Shown one piece after another: positions 7,448 to 15,451 of a stretch of DNA of 45,004 nt. The stretch comes from JAVSMW01 sp032027005 (lineage in GTDB: Bacteria > Bacillota > Thermincolia > Thermincolales > UBA2595): positions 202,450 through 247,453 of the forward strand of contig JAVSMW010000007.1 of assembly GCA_032027005.1 (NCBI GenBank), given 5' to 3'. Made by a program: the position numbers and the translations under genes. Below the pieces are notes generated by a model that did no database searches, had not been told where the DNA came from, and worked only from the letters and a program-made list of their open reading frames with translations. Numbering within the stretch: the first letter of the stretch is position 1; the number at the start of each line of letters is the position of its first letter.

Positions 7448-8323
7448 TTATTTTCCGGTAAACACCGGCTTTCTCTTCTCCCTGATGGCCAATACACCTT
7501 CTTTATAATCATCCATTTCCGTGACAATAGCCATGTGAGATGAAATCATGTCCAAAGCTGTCCGTAAATCATTAGTCCGCGCACTGGAGTAAACTGCTCT
7601 TTTAATCATCTGTACACATACCGGTGGGTTATCGGCAATTTTCCCGGCCATTTCCATCGCTGCATTTTCCAATTCGGCAGCAGGCACCACTTTGTTAACC
7701 ATGCCGATTTCCCGGGCCTCCTCAGGGGAAATGAAATCAGCAGTCCATAAAAGTTCAAGGGCTTTGGCTGCTCCAACCAGCCTGGGCAGATAGTAACAGC
7801 CGCCATCACCCGGCACTAAGCCAGCTTTAACATAGCCTGCAGAGAGCTGGGCAGTATCGGCACAAATCCGGATATCACACATCAGGGCCATATCCAATCC
7901 GGCTCCCACTGCAACCCCGTTAATGGCACAGATTACCGGTTTATCCATGGCGTCCAAAGTAAGTGCCACCCGATGGATATGTTTCATTAAGGCCGATTTA
8001 CGGTCTATTGCTTTGTCTCCCCAGCATTCACCACTATGATCATCTGCAACAAAGCCTTCCCCAGCCAGCATACTTTTGACATCGCCCCCGGCACAAAAAG
8101 CCTTGCCAGCCGCTGTGATGACTACTACCCGAATGGCGGGGTCATCCTGCGCATCCTGAAGGGCCTTGGTCCAGCCATTAATCATAGGCAATGAAAAAGC
8201 ATTAAAGGCTTCTGGCCGGTTAAGAATAATTTTGGCAATTGCACCATCTTTCTGGTAGATAATATGGTCTACCTTATTTTCCACAGGTGTTTTAGTTTTT
8301 TTCAGAGATGATACACGAGACAT
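7448..8323 (-). CDS. Enoyl-CoA hydratase/isomerase family protein with altered active site
   Basis: 291 residues, about 30 longer than classical crotonase. The oxyanion-hole segments are present: AFCAGGDVKSM (about residues 75-85) and NGVAVGAGLDMALMCD (about 136-151). The two catalytic glutamates of crotonase are not kept: the first position is Asp (GLDMA) and the second is Tyr (AGYVKAGL). An Asp appears instead in PGDGG, as in several other members of the superfamily, so hydratase activity is uncertain; isomerase or hydrolase activity is possible. The start at 8323 has GGAGGG at 7 nt. It heads an operon with acyl-CoA dehydrogenase and ETF and has a phased repeat array 137 bp upstream, shared with the ring-cleavage operon. 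Confidence 0.82.
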   Translation of the reverse strand: MSRVSSLKKTKTPVENKVDHIIYQKDGAIAKIILNRPEAFNAFSLPMINGWTKALQDAQDDPAIRVVVITAAGKAFCAGGDVKSMLAGEGFVADDHSGECWGDKAIDRKSALMKHIHRVALTLDAMDKPVICAINGVAVGAGLDMALMCDIRICADTAQLSAGYVKAGLVPGDGGCYYLPRLVGAAKALELLWTADFISPEEAREIGMVNKVVPAAELENAAMEMAGKIADNPPVCVQMIKRAVYSSARTNDLRTALDMISSHMAIVTEMDDYKEGVLAIREKRKPVFTGK

Positions 8324-8392
8324 TTTAAAACCCTCCTTAGAATGACGTCCGCTTAGCCGTTATGCGTTCCTGCATATTTAGAACACGATTGC

Positions 8393-8421
8393 ATTATAGA
8401 GATCTTTTTCTACCCTTAAGT
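8393..8421 (-). promoter_or_regulatory. Possible sigma-A promoter, weak -35
   Basis: A perfect TATAAT (8393-8398) on the minus strand with ACTTAA 17 bp upstream (8416-8421). The poor -35 would fit an activator-dependent promoter, with the repeat array 40-105 bp further upstream. Confidence 0.45.
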
Positions 8422-8459
8422 ATATATTGCTATGATGGAAATTTCACTCTATTTTCTGC

Positions 8460-8525
8460 AAGCGGTTGTTTTTTAAATTAAATGGTAGTTTTACGCCTCC
8501 AAATGGTTATAGACGATTTTGGCGG
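8460..8525. repeat. Phased 20-21 bp repeat array, copy A (putative operator)
   Basis: AAGCGG at 8460, AAATGG at 8480, AAATGG at 8501 and TGGCGG at 8520 form direct repeats at 20, 21 and 19 bp. The spacers are related too (TTGTTTT, TAGTTTT, GCCTCC). The closest unit lies 137 bp upstream of the enoyl-CoA hydratase start. Related arrays occur at 15590, 21464 and 27842. The rest of the 8324-8652 gap holds no gene that I can support. Confidence 0.65.
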
Positions 8526-8611
8526 CTGTTGCGCCGCTGCATACGTAATGCTCACAAATAGCTTTTTGTTCGATCTTTGTTCACTAGACTAATGCCTTTT
8601 CGTTTCCCCCT

Positions 8612-8650
8612 AAAACATTATGCCCCACTGCATAGAGCAGAAGGGCATTC
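8612..8650 (-). terminator. Weak terminator-like hairpin after the CBS-PAS regulator
   Basis: ATGCCC (8643-8648 on the minus strand) pairs with GGGCAT (8620-8625), with an inner CTGC/GCAG, followed by AATGTTTT. The T tract is poor. Confidence 0.45.
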
Positions 8651-8652
8651 CC

Positions 8653-10746
8653 TTATTTATTATCTTTGATTTTCTGAAGTTTTCTGACTACGGTAGACTG
8701 ATTTACTCCCAAAGCCTCCGCTGCTTTTATAGTTGTACCATAGCACGTCATAGCCATGGTCACCAGAATCTGTTCAACTTCGTCAACTGCTTCCTTCAAG
8801 GGCAGGATCCCAGCCACCGTTATAGTTTTGCCATGTTCCGGTTCCTGCCTGCCGAGAACAGCACCCACTTCTTCCAGAGTAATTAATTTGCCTTTAGCCG
8901 TGACGACAAGCCTTTCCACTACATTGGCCAATTCCCGTACATTTCCCGGCCATTCATAATTCAGCAGGAAGGTAACAGTCTCAGGGGATAATTCCTTATC
9001 AAGGCTGTAACGGTTATTATAGTCAGCTAAATAATATTGAAGCAGGGACAATACATCCTCATTGCGCTCTCTGAGGGGAGGTATTTTTATAGGTACCACA
9101 TTTAAATGGAAAAACAGTTCCTCTTTAAAGGTACCTCGTTTTACTAACTCAGTTAGCGGGTCTAGGGTAGCAGCGATGATTCGCACATTTACCGGGACCG
9201 CCTGCCTGCCGCCCAGAGGCATGACCTCTTTATCCTGCAGAACCCGCAGCAGTTTAGCCTGCAGAGCGAGAGTTAATTCCCCTATTTCCTCCAGGTAAAG
9301 GGTTCCCAGGTCAGCCAGTTCAAAGAGACCCGGCTTATCTTTATTGCTTGCTCCGGCAAAAGATCCGGCCGTATATCCAAACAGCTCCGTTTCCAGAACT
9401 TGCTCAGGCACCGATGCGCAGTTAATTTTTAAAAAGGGGCCCTTCCGGCGTTCGCTGTGCAGATGAATAAACCTGCCAATATCTCCTTTGCACACTCCAC
9501 TTTCCCCGATTAACACAACCGGGGATTCGACCTGACTCACCCGCAGAGCCAGGTCGAAAACATTGCGCATTACCTCTGAACAGTACTCAATTTCTTTTGG
9601 TGGTTTCAAATGAGTACGCATTTCCGCAATTTCCGACTGGTATTGCAGAGACAGCAGTTGACTCTCTTCGAGGGCTTCCCGCAAGCCCTCCAATTCGGTC
9701 ATATCCCTGATGTTGATGATAATTTTACTAAGCACTCCGTCTTCATCATGAACCGGGTTACCTGAAATCACCAAGGAATTATCAGCAGAAGGGCTTTCCA
9801 CAGCCCTGACCGGGCCGCCCTCTTTTTTGACCATATTTATTATATTATTGGTCAGAATCCCTTTCTCAATTAATTCACGAAAGGGTTTCCCCACCAAGTC
9901 TTTCCTGGCGACACCCAAAACCCTTTCAACCGCCGGGTTGCAGCGCTGGATTTTGCCACCGGAGTTACAAATAATAATCCCATCAAATGAAGAATCTACT
10001 ATCGTACCCAGTTCTTCGTTTAATTCCACAACGCTGCGCAATTCTTTGGAAATTAGCTCTAATTCAGAAACATCCTGAAAAACCCCCACTGCTCCAATCA
10101 CTTCGCCATCTTTGATGATGGGCGTCCGATTGGTGATATACTGCCGTCTGCCGACTTTAAACTTGACCCCAAATTCAGGCGTTCCGGTACGCACCACATC
10201 CAACAGTCCCGTCGGTACAACCACTTCATTTAAAAAGCGCCCCACCGCCTCTTCCCCGGTTGACCTTGTGGGTTCTTCAGCTGCAGGGTTTAGAGATGTA
10301 ATAATCCCGTGTTTGTTGATGGCTATAATCCCATTGTGGGTTGAATTAAACACGGCCTCCAGTTCCTGGCGGCGAAGGTAAGTATGTTGGAAATAAGCCT
10401 GCCCCAAGGCGTACTTGGAAACCACCCCGGTAATTTCTTCCTGCTGGTTTAATACCGGGAAGATATCAAAGGGTAAATCCCAAACATCCTCCAACAACGC
10501 ATCTTCCTTTAATGGTAGATAGCGGGCTGTAACAAAATCAATAGCTTTATCCCCTGCTGTAACCCCTTCTAAAGCCCGTTCCAAAATCTGTTCTTTGGTG
10601 ACCATTCCCAGCAAACGTGCCTGTTCATTGACCACGGGAAGGCCCTCAACTTTCTTTTCTTTCATCAGAGCCAAGGCATCCCCGATAGTATTGTGATGAT
10701 ACAGGCATATAGATAAGCGCGTCATTACTTGGCCTACTCGCAGCAC
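8653..10746 (-). CDS. CBS-PAS-PAS-AAA-Fis regulator with degenerate sigma-54 activator motifs
   Basis: The GTG at 10746 is preferred (GGAGGGAG 5 nt upstream); a TTG 15 nt earlier is possible. 697 residues. Residues 1-120 are a CBS pair (VGQVMT, DALALMKEKKVEGLPVVN), about 130-235 and 250-360 are PAS domains, about 390-620 an AAA+ domain of the NtrC family, and the end is a Fis-type helix-turn-helix (AAEALGVNQSTVVRKLQ). The ATPase motifs are changed: Walker A GESGVCKG for GESGVGKE, loop 1 GSFAGA for GAFTGA, Walker B LYLEEI for LFLDEI, and Lys and His at the two arginine-finger positions (FKEELFFHL against FRSDLYYRL in the two other regulators here). It probably cannot activate sigma-54 polymerase in the usual way. 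It lies between the gcd operon and the acd/etf operon. Confidence 0.9.
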   Translation of the reverse strand: MLRVGQVMTRLSICLYHHNTIGDALALMKEKKVEGLPVVNEQARLLGMVTKEQILERALEGVTAGDKAIDFVTARYLPLKEDALLEDVWDLPFDIFPVLNQQEEITGVVSKYALGQAYFQHTYLRRQELEAVFNSTHNGIIAINKHGIITSLNPAAEEPTRSTGEEAVGRFLNEVVVPTGLLDVVRTGTPEFGVKFKVGRRQYITNRTPIIKDGEVIGAVGVFQDVSELELISKELRSVVELNEELGTIVDSSFDGIIICNSGGKIQRCNPAVERVLGVARKDLVGKPFRELIEKGILTNNIINMVKKEGGPVRAVESPSADNSLVISGNPVHDEDGVLSKIIINIRDMTELEGLREALEESQLLSLQYQSEIAEMRTHLKPPKEIEYCSEVMRNVFDLALRVSQVESPVVLIGESGVCKGDIGRFIHLHSERRKGPFLKINCASVPEQVLETELFGYTAGSFAGASNKDKPGLFELADLGTLYLEEIGELTLALQAKLLRVLQDKEVMPLGGRQAVPVNVRIIAATLDPLTELVKRGTFKEELFFHLNVVPIKIPPLRERNEDVLSLLQYYLADYNNRYSLDKELSPETVTFLLNYEWPGNVRELANVVERLVVTAKGKLITLEEVGAVLGRQEPEHGKTITVAGILPLKEAVDEVEQILVTMAMTCYGTTIKAAEALGVNQSTVVRKLQKIKDNK

Positions 10747-10899
10747 AGTCTCTCCCTCCAATTTCTATTGCCGAGTGTTTTATTCAGTAAAACAAAGAGT
10801 AAACCAGAGACAAGAGCGGATACAAACCTGAAACCGGACATTCCAGCCTATCTCCTCACTTTGCCCCTGGTTCACCCGCGCTAAAACAAATCCTTATAA

Positions 10900-12105
10900 T
10901 TAGTGCAGTAAGGAAACATAAATACCGGCTAAGATAGCTGAAGTGATTACTCCACTGACGTTAGCTCCCATTGCAAAGGGCAGGATAATCGAGTGGGGGT
11001 TATCTTTAGAGACTACTTTTTGAGCTACCTTAGCCGTTGTCGGGACACAGGAGACGCCTGCGATTCCTACAACAGGATTAAATTTACCCTTGGTGATAAA
11101 GTACATCACGTAACCGCCGATAATGCCACCGATTCCCGAAAGGAGCAGGGCGAGCATGCCCAGAATTAAGATTTTCAAAACAGTGGGATCCAAAATGGTA
11201 TTAGCTTCGGTCAGTACCCCCAGGAGCAAACCTAAGAAGAAAGTTGAACCATAAAGCAGAGGTCCTTCAAGGAAAGATACAAAATGCCTAATCCCGGATT
11301 CTCTGATGGCTACGCCAAGGAAAAAGGACATAAATAGCGGTGCCGCCATAGGGAACAGGAGAGACAAGACCACACAGGCAATAACGGAAAAGGCAATCTT
11401 GCCACCTGTCGAAATCTTTGGCAGTGTAGTAGTATCCATCTCTATTTCCCGTAATCGTTTGGGTACCATCAGCTTAATCAGGAAGGGGTAGCCACCATAA
11501 GTCAGACTCAAATATAAGTATGCCACAATTGTAATCGGGACAAAAAGATTTTTTGCCATAACCAGGGAAGTGTATAAAACCATGGGGCCATCTGCCCCAC
11601 CCACCATTGCTACAGAAGCAGCTTCCTGGGGGGTCAGCCCCATAGCCACAGCGACAGGAAAGGTAGCCACTGTTCCCAGCTCAGCGAACATTGCTATCAA
11701 CATACTGGCGAAGGGTCTGGCCATTACATAGCCGACATCGGTGATGACCCCAATGCCCATAAATACAAAGCAGGCAATCAAACCATTGCTAAAGGTAAAG
11801 GTATAAATGGGCTGCAGGAAATCAATCTGCAAAACATCCATGAGTTTTATGGGGTCAGCCAGTGACGGGTCGACAAAAATCGTCCCCATCCTCTTCCCTT
11901 CCAAAAACAGAACTGCAGAGTTGACAGCCGCCATCCCAAAACCCATGGGAATCATGATTAATGGTTCCAGAGTCCCCTTGACACCAAAGCAGACCAGCGC
12001 ACAACCCAGAATAATCAGCATAATCCGCGCGGTTGCAATAATTGGCTCAGCTTCAAATAAGGTGCCTATTCCCTGGAATAGATCAAAAAAGCTCATATAA
12101 AACAT
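10900..12105 (-). CDS. gcdB: Glutaconyl-CoA decarboxylase beta subunit, sodium pump
   Basis: 401 residues, about 9-11 membrane segments, family of OadB/MmdB/GcdB. The central conserved loop is present as AMVGGADGPMVLYTS (about residues 165-180), with the Asp that takes part in carboxybiotin decarboxylation and Na+ transport, and the C-terminal region GVSCVPTTAKVAQKV and GANVSGVITSAILAG is kept. It releases CO2 from carboxybiotin while pumping Na+ out of the cell. It is the last gene of the gcd operon, downstream of the 40-residue peptide. GcdB is preferred over the oxaloacetate or methylmalonyl homologs because the alpha subunit of the operon is GcdA-like. Confidence 0.9.
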   Translation of the reverse strand: MFYMSFFDLFQGIGTLFEAEPIIATARIMLIILGCALVCFGVKGTLEPLIMIPMGFGMAAVNSAVLFLEGKRMGTIFVDPSLADPIKLMDVLQIDFLQPIYTFTFSNGLIACFVFMGIGVITDVGYVMARPFASMLIAMFAELGTVATFPVAVAMGLTPQEAASVAMVGGADGPMVLYTSLVMAKNLFVPITIVAYLYLSLTYGGYPFLIKLMVPKRLREIEMDTTTLPKISTGGKIAFSVIACVVLSLLFPMAAPLFMSFFLGVAIRESGIRHFVSFLEGPLLYGSTFFLGLLLGVLTEANTILDPTVLKILILGMLALLLSGIGGIIGGYVMYFITKGKFNPVVGIAGVSCVPTTAKVAQKVVSKDNPHSIILPFAMGANVSGVITSAILAGIYVSLLH

Positions 12106-12173
12106 GCCTACCTTTCATACCGCAGAACTTTTTTCGTCATTAGTCACATCTTACCACCTTAGAAAAAAGCCAC

Positions 12174-12296
12174 TTATGATTTTTTTGTACTGGCATTGAT
12201 AGCCATAAAACACAGTTTAATTAAAAAAGCCACTATCATGGAGATTATAAACCCCAGCGAAAAAACTTCCAGTGCAATAATAGTCGCCTCAAACAT
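12174..12296 (-). CDS. 40-residue single-span membrane peptide in the gcd operon
   Basis: Short frame from the ATG at 12296 to the TAA at 12174. The first 20 residues are MFEATIIALEVFSLGFIISM and one membrane segment runs over about residues 5-33, with a basic end KKS. An AAGGGCGG-like ribosome site precedes it. It lies 42 bp after the biotin carrier gene and 68 bp before gcdB. Small one-span proteins of this kind occur between the carrier and beta subunit in several biotin-dependent Na+ decarboxylase operons, where they are described as OadG-related; that assignment here rests on position and topology. Confidence 0.65.
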   Translation of the reverse strand: MFEATIIALEVFSLGFIISMIVAFLIKLCFMAINASTKKS

Positions 12297-12338
12297 TTCC
12301 GCACCCGCCCTTTCTATTTGGTACGTTTTGCCGGAATC

Positions 12339-12746
12339 CTAAGAAATTACCGCCAACTCATCTCCAACCTCTACTGTTTGGCCTGCCTGGACCAGAATCT
12401 TAGCAACAGTGCCGTCCCGGGGTGCAACAATATCGTTTTCCAGCTTCATAGCTTCCAGAACTAAAATCGCCTGTCCCCGCTTGACCGCATCGCCTTCCTT
12501 GACCAGAAGTGATAATATTTTACCAGCCATAGGAGCGACAACCACCTTCCCAGCTCCGGAGCTTGCCGGTGCCTTAGGTGCCTCAGCCGGCTTACCGGCC
12601 GCAGGAGCCTTGGCCGGAGCCGGCGCGGGAGTAGGAGCAGGAGCAGGCTGGGTTCTCTGAGCACCGGTAGTGCCCGGTGCGTCTTTTTCTGCCACTGCGA
12701 CATCATATTTTTGTCCATTCACGGTTACTGTAAAATGCCTTTTCAT
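12339..12746 (-). CDS. gcdC: Glutaconyl-CoA decarboxylase biotin carrier (gamma) subunit
   Basis: 135 residues from the ATG at 12746 (GAGGAGG 7 nt upstream; an in-frame codon 21 nt earlier has no ribosome site). Residues 1-28 are a small N-terminal segment, about 34-62 a flexible Ala/Pro linker, and about 66-135 a biotinyl domain with the motif EAMKLEND; the biotin-accepting lysine is about residue 101. The swinging linker carries carboxybiotin from the alpha subunit to the membrane beta subunit. It sits 43 bp downstream of the delta-subunit gene. Confidence 0.92.
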   Translation of the reverse strand: MKRHFTVTVNGQKYDVAVAEKDAPGTTGAQRTQPAPAPTPAPAPAKAPAAGKPAEAPKAPASSGAGKVVVAPMAGKILSLLVKEGDAVKRGQAILVLEAMKLENDIVAPRDGTVAKILVQAGQTVEVGDELAVIS

Positions 12747-12789
12747 CAATATGCCTCCTCGAATCATTGTTTTTGACTTTATCCGATGG

Positions 12790-13191
12790 CTAAACCGATT
12801 GTATAGATGCTATGGAATGACGATCCAAATCCTCATCATCTAAATATGCTGCTATAGCAGCGGTAATAACTGCCACCACCTGGGGGGAAACCCCGGTAGT
12901 CGTCGTTCCTTCAGCTTTTCTTTGCTCTGCTCCCGAACTAGATTCAACAGCCTCCGCAGTTTCAACTGCCCTCACCGGCTCAGCTGTTTTTATAGTTTCA
13001 ACTTCTCTTACAGTCTCAACAACTTTTATTGCTTCAACCGCTCTTATTGCTTCCAATATGCTTTGCTGTTGAGCCTCAACTTTTTTCTCCAATGAGTACA
13101 GGTTATCCCCATTGGTCCTTAAAAAATAAGCCACAATTATTAGCAAAATCACGTTTAGAATCAGAACTACCATAATCGCCGTATCCGTCAT
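12790..13191 (-). CDS. gcdD: Glutaconyl-CoA decarboxylase delta-type (OadG-like) subunit
   Basis: 133 residues from the ATG at 13191 (GGGGG 5 nt upstream), chosen over the one at 13203. One N-terminal membrane helix (residues about 4-25, IMVVLILNVILLIIVAYFL), a coiled, Glu/Val-rich middle with repeated 'EAI/VETVREVETI' heptad-like units, and a C-terminal stretch SPQVVAVITAAIAAYLDDED that matches the conserved end of delta subunits. It probably anchors the soluble alpha subunit to the beta subunit. The sequence is diverged; position in the operon supports the call. Confidence 0.75.
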   Translation of the reverse strand: MTDTAIMVVLILNVILLIIVAYFLRTNGDNLYSLEKKVEAQQQSILEAIRAVEAIKVVETVREVETIKTAEPVRAVETAEAVESSSGAEQRKAEGTTTTGVSPQVVAVITAAIAAYLDDEDLDRHSIASIQSV

Positions 13192-13202
13192 AAACACCCC
13201 CA

Positions 13203-13368
13203 TTCAGAGCGAATTTTCAAACAATGAACTGATCCTAATCAAGGCGAGTGAACTCGTTCAACTAAAGTTGAACATCGAGACTTCGGCGGGGGAGTCAACC
13301 CCCACCGAAGCGGAGTACGGGGAACCACTCCCACTTATAGAAGCGGGAGTCTTACGACAGAATCAAAT
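13203..13368. repeat. Structured intergenic element, diverged relative of the 125-nt element
   Basis: Three strong hairpins in a row: GTTCAACT/AGTTGAAC, CTTCGGCGGGGG/CCCCCACCGAAG and CTCCCACTT/AAGCGGGAG followed by GTCTTA. The last one and its flank match the copies at 33710, 35783 and 44714. Like those copies it lies directly upstream of a minus-strand gene (gcdD). It may be a decayed end of an IS200/IS605- or IscB-type element. Confidence 0.55.
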
Positions 13369-13372
13369 TTAA

Positions 13373-13584
13373 CTATCTGTTCTTGGCTTCGCCCAAGGCA
13401 ATACCGGAAATAACAAGTTTCTGAATGTTGGAGGTTCCCTCTACAACCTGGTAGGACTTGGCATCACGCAGGTAGNTGTGTGATTTTCCAGGTCTTCTTC
13501 CATGGTCGGGACAATTTCTTTTTCAGCAAACTTCTTTACTGAATCAATCAACATTTTTTGTTCTTCAGTTAAGCCGAAGTTCAT
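13373..13584 (-). CDS. Acyl-CoA dehydrogenase, probably glutaryl-CoA dehydrogenase; middle missing
   Basis: Both ends of one gene are visible. The ATG at 13584 (AAGGAGAG 8 nt upstream) starts MNFGLTEEQKMLIDSVKKFA, 36 residues. After the N at 13476 comes the C-terminus YLRDAKSYQVVEGTSNIQK, then LVISGIALGEAKNR and a TAG at 13373. The motif YQVVEGTSNIQ is the end of the acyl-CoA dehydrogenase C-terminal domain. About 1 kb should lie between. Because it is inside the gcd operon, between gcdA and gcdD, the likely role is oxidation of glutaryl-CoA to glutaconyl-CoA without decarboxylation, as known in anaerobes with a Na+-pumping decarboxylase. The catalytic residues that would show this are in the missing part. 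Confidence 0.8.
13476..13476. other. One-base N hiding the middle of an acyl-CoA dehydrogenase
   Basis: The sequence right after the N (from 13477) equals that after the N at 7302 for about 100 bases. The break therefore falls where two acyl-CoA dehydrogenase copies became too alike for the assembler. Confidence 0.9.
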
Positions 13585-13650
13585 TCACGTTCTCTCCTTT
13601 TTGGTCCTTAATTTAGCGTTTAGGTAACCCGGTAGCCCGAAGTTATTTTG

Positions 13651-15408
13651 CTACCCCTTGATAATCCTTGGCAGTATCATTTGATGAATAGGGGTGATAG
13701 CTTTTGGATTTTGGTAATTAGCCCCAGTAAAGGCTACACAATACTTCCTTAAATCCGTCAGGGAAATTAATTCATCCACAAAACCGCGCTGTGCACAGTA
13801 TACCGGTCGGGACTTATCATAGTAGTCTTTGTTCATTTGGTTCATTTTGTCGATTACCGGATCGAGAGGCTTACCCGAATCCTGTTCCTTCACCAGACGC
13901 CTGGCGTAAGAGGCTGCGGCGGCCGTTTCCCCGTGCATAACATAAATCTCGGTAAGCGGGGTGCCAAGGGTAAAGGCATTGTTATGATTTGCCTGGGGGC
14001 CTCCCATAATATAGTGGGCGGCAGCAGAACCTTTCCTGAGGACGACACACATCATCGATATATCAGTTTTTTCGATAGAATAGATTAAGCTTTGACCGAG
14101 AGCCAACAGCTCAGCGGCCTCCGGCAGATCGCCGACATCGATGCCCGTAGTGTCCTGCAGCCAAATTATGGGGAGGTTATCCCGTCCGCAGAAGGTTACA
14201 AATTCGCTCTGCTTGATAAGTCCCTGGCGATAGTGTTTACCGCCTACACCGGGGTATTGACCCTGGGCGTATTCCGGATAGCCCGGGAATACACCCTGGC
14301 GGTTACCGATAATCCCTACCGGAAAACCATCAATTTTCGCTATCCCGGTAACCACTTCCGGGCCGTAATCAGGCCGGTATTCCATAAATTCGCTGTTGTC
14401 AGTAAGGCGGGCCACAACCTGCATAACATCATAAGGCCTTTTTTGATTAAAGGGTATAACACGATTTAAGTCTTCGCCCGGCAGTGTCGGTTCAGCCGGC
14501 TCAGCTACTCTGAAGAAGCTGGGCTGATAGGCCGGCAGAGCCTTCATATATTCTTTGATACCGTCCAGAACTCCTGTTTCCGTATCGTGGACTTCGCTGA
14601 AATAAGCAGTTTCATCGAAATGTGTTTCCACACGGCCCGGGGCTTTGGCCTTAAATCCTTTGGTTGCTTCAATTAAAGCCTGAGCTGACTCCTGATCAAA
14701 ATAACCCTTGGGATTCATCCCCCCAACAATACCCGCCCCACCAACAGCTATGTTGGCATCTTTGTGGGCCAGCAGGATTGTGGGACTGATACCCTGATAA
14801 CCACCACCTGCCGGGTTGGTCCCATAAATAGCATTAAGAATGGGAATGCCCAGTTGGTTTAACTCTGCATGCCGATAAAAACAAGCTCCGCTGCCCCGAC
14901 GGTCGGCATAAATATTTTCCTGCTCCATCAGTTTGACACCACTGCAGTTAGTGAGCCAAACCAGCGGAACATGCAGCCTTTTAGCCAGATCAGTCACTCT
15001 TAAGATGTTTTCCGCCTGACCTGCTATCCAGGCTCCAGCCATGACCTTATTGTCAAAAGCTATGATTACGGCCCATTTGCCTTCAATTTTACCGATACCA
15101 TCAATTACACCGGTACAGCCCTCTTCATTATCGGCTGGGTTATATAAAGTATGTAAAGGACACCAGGTTCCCGGATCAACCAGATACTCCAACCTGTCAT
15201 AGGCCGTCATCTGACCCTTTTTGCGCAGGGCGTCAGCAGGAGTACCGGCTTGCTTGACTTTTTCAACAGCTTCACCGATTTGTTGTTCCACTTCTTGAAT
15301 TGACTTAATGTTTTCTTCAGAACGAGCGATTTCAGCATCACTCAGAGAATAGCCTATTTCAGGCATTTCCTCAAAATAGGGCCTTAAAGGGTACTGTTTT
15401 CTAAACAT
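13651..15408 (-). CDS. gcdA: Glutaconyl-CoA decarboxylase alpha subunit (carboxyltransferase)
   Basis: 585 residues, close to the 587 of Acidaminococcus GcdA. It is a fused two-domain carboxyltransferase: residues about 55-310 (CTGVIDGIGKIEGKWAVIIA, GVKLMEQENIYADRRGSG) and about 330-570 (VTGIAKIDGFPVGIIGNRQG, GSAAAHYIMGGPQA). It moves the carboxyl group of glutaconyl-CoA to biotin on GcdC, giving crotonyl-CoA. It is the first gene of the operon; the ATG at 15408 follows AAGGGAGAGG. A set of alternative hairpins and a phased repeat pair lie upstream. Confidence 0.93.
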   Translation of the reverse strand: MFRKQYPLRPYFEEMPEIGYSLSDAEIARSEENIKSIQEVEQQIGEAVEKVKQAGTPADALRKKGQMTAYDRLEYLVDPGTWCPLHTLYNPADNEEGCTGVIDGIGKIEGKWAVIIAFDNKVMAGAWIAGQAENILRVTDLAKRLHVPLVWLTNCSGVKLMEQENIYADRRGSGACFYRHAELNQLGIPILNAIYGTNPAGGGYQGISPTILLAHKDANIAVGGAGIVGGMNPKGYFDQESAQALIEATKGFKAKAPGRVETHFDETAYFSEVHDTETGVLDGIKEYMKALPAYQPSFFRVAEPAEPTLPGEDLNRVIPFNQKRPYDVMQVVARLTDNSEFMEYRPDYGPEVVTGIAKIDGFPVGIIGNRQGVFPGYPEYAQGQYPGVGGKHYRQGLIKQSEFVTFCGRDNLPIIWLQDTTGIDVGDLPEAAELLALGQSLIYSIEKTDISMMCVVLRKGSAAAHYIMGGPQANHNNAFTLGTPLTEIYVMHGETAAAASYARRLVKEQDSGKPLDPVIDKMNQMNKDYYDKSRPVYCAQRGFVDELISLTDLRKYCVAFTGANYQNPKAITPIHQMILPRIIKG

Positions 15409-15451
15409 TTTACCTCTCCCTTCCGGTTTTGATTAAGACCTAACTAAAACA

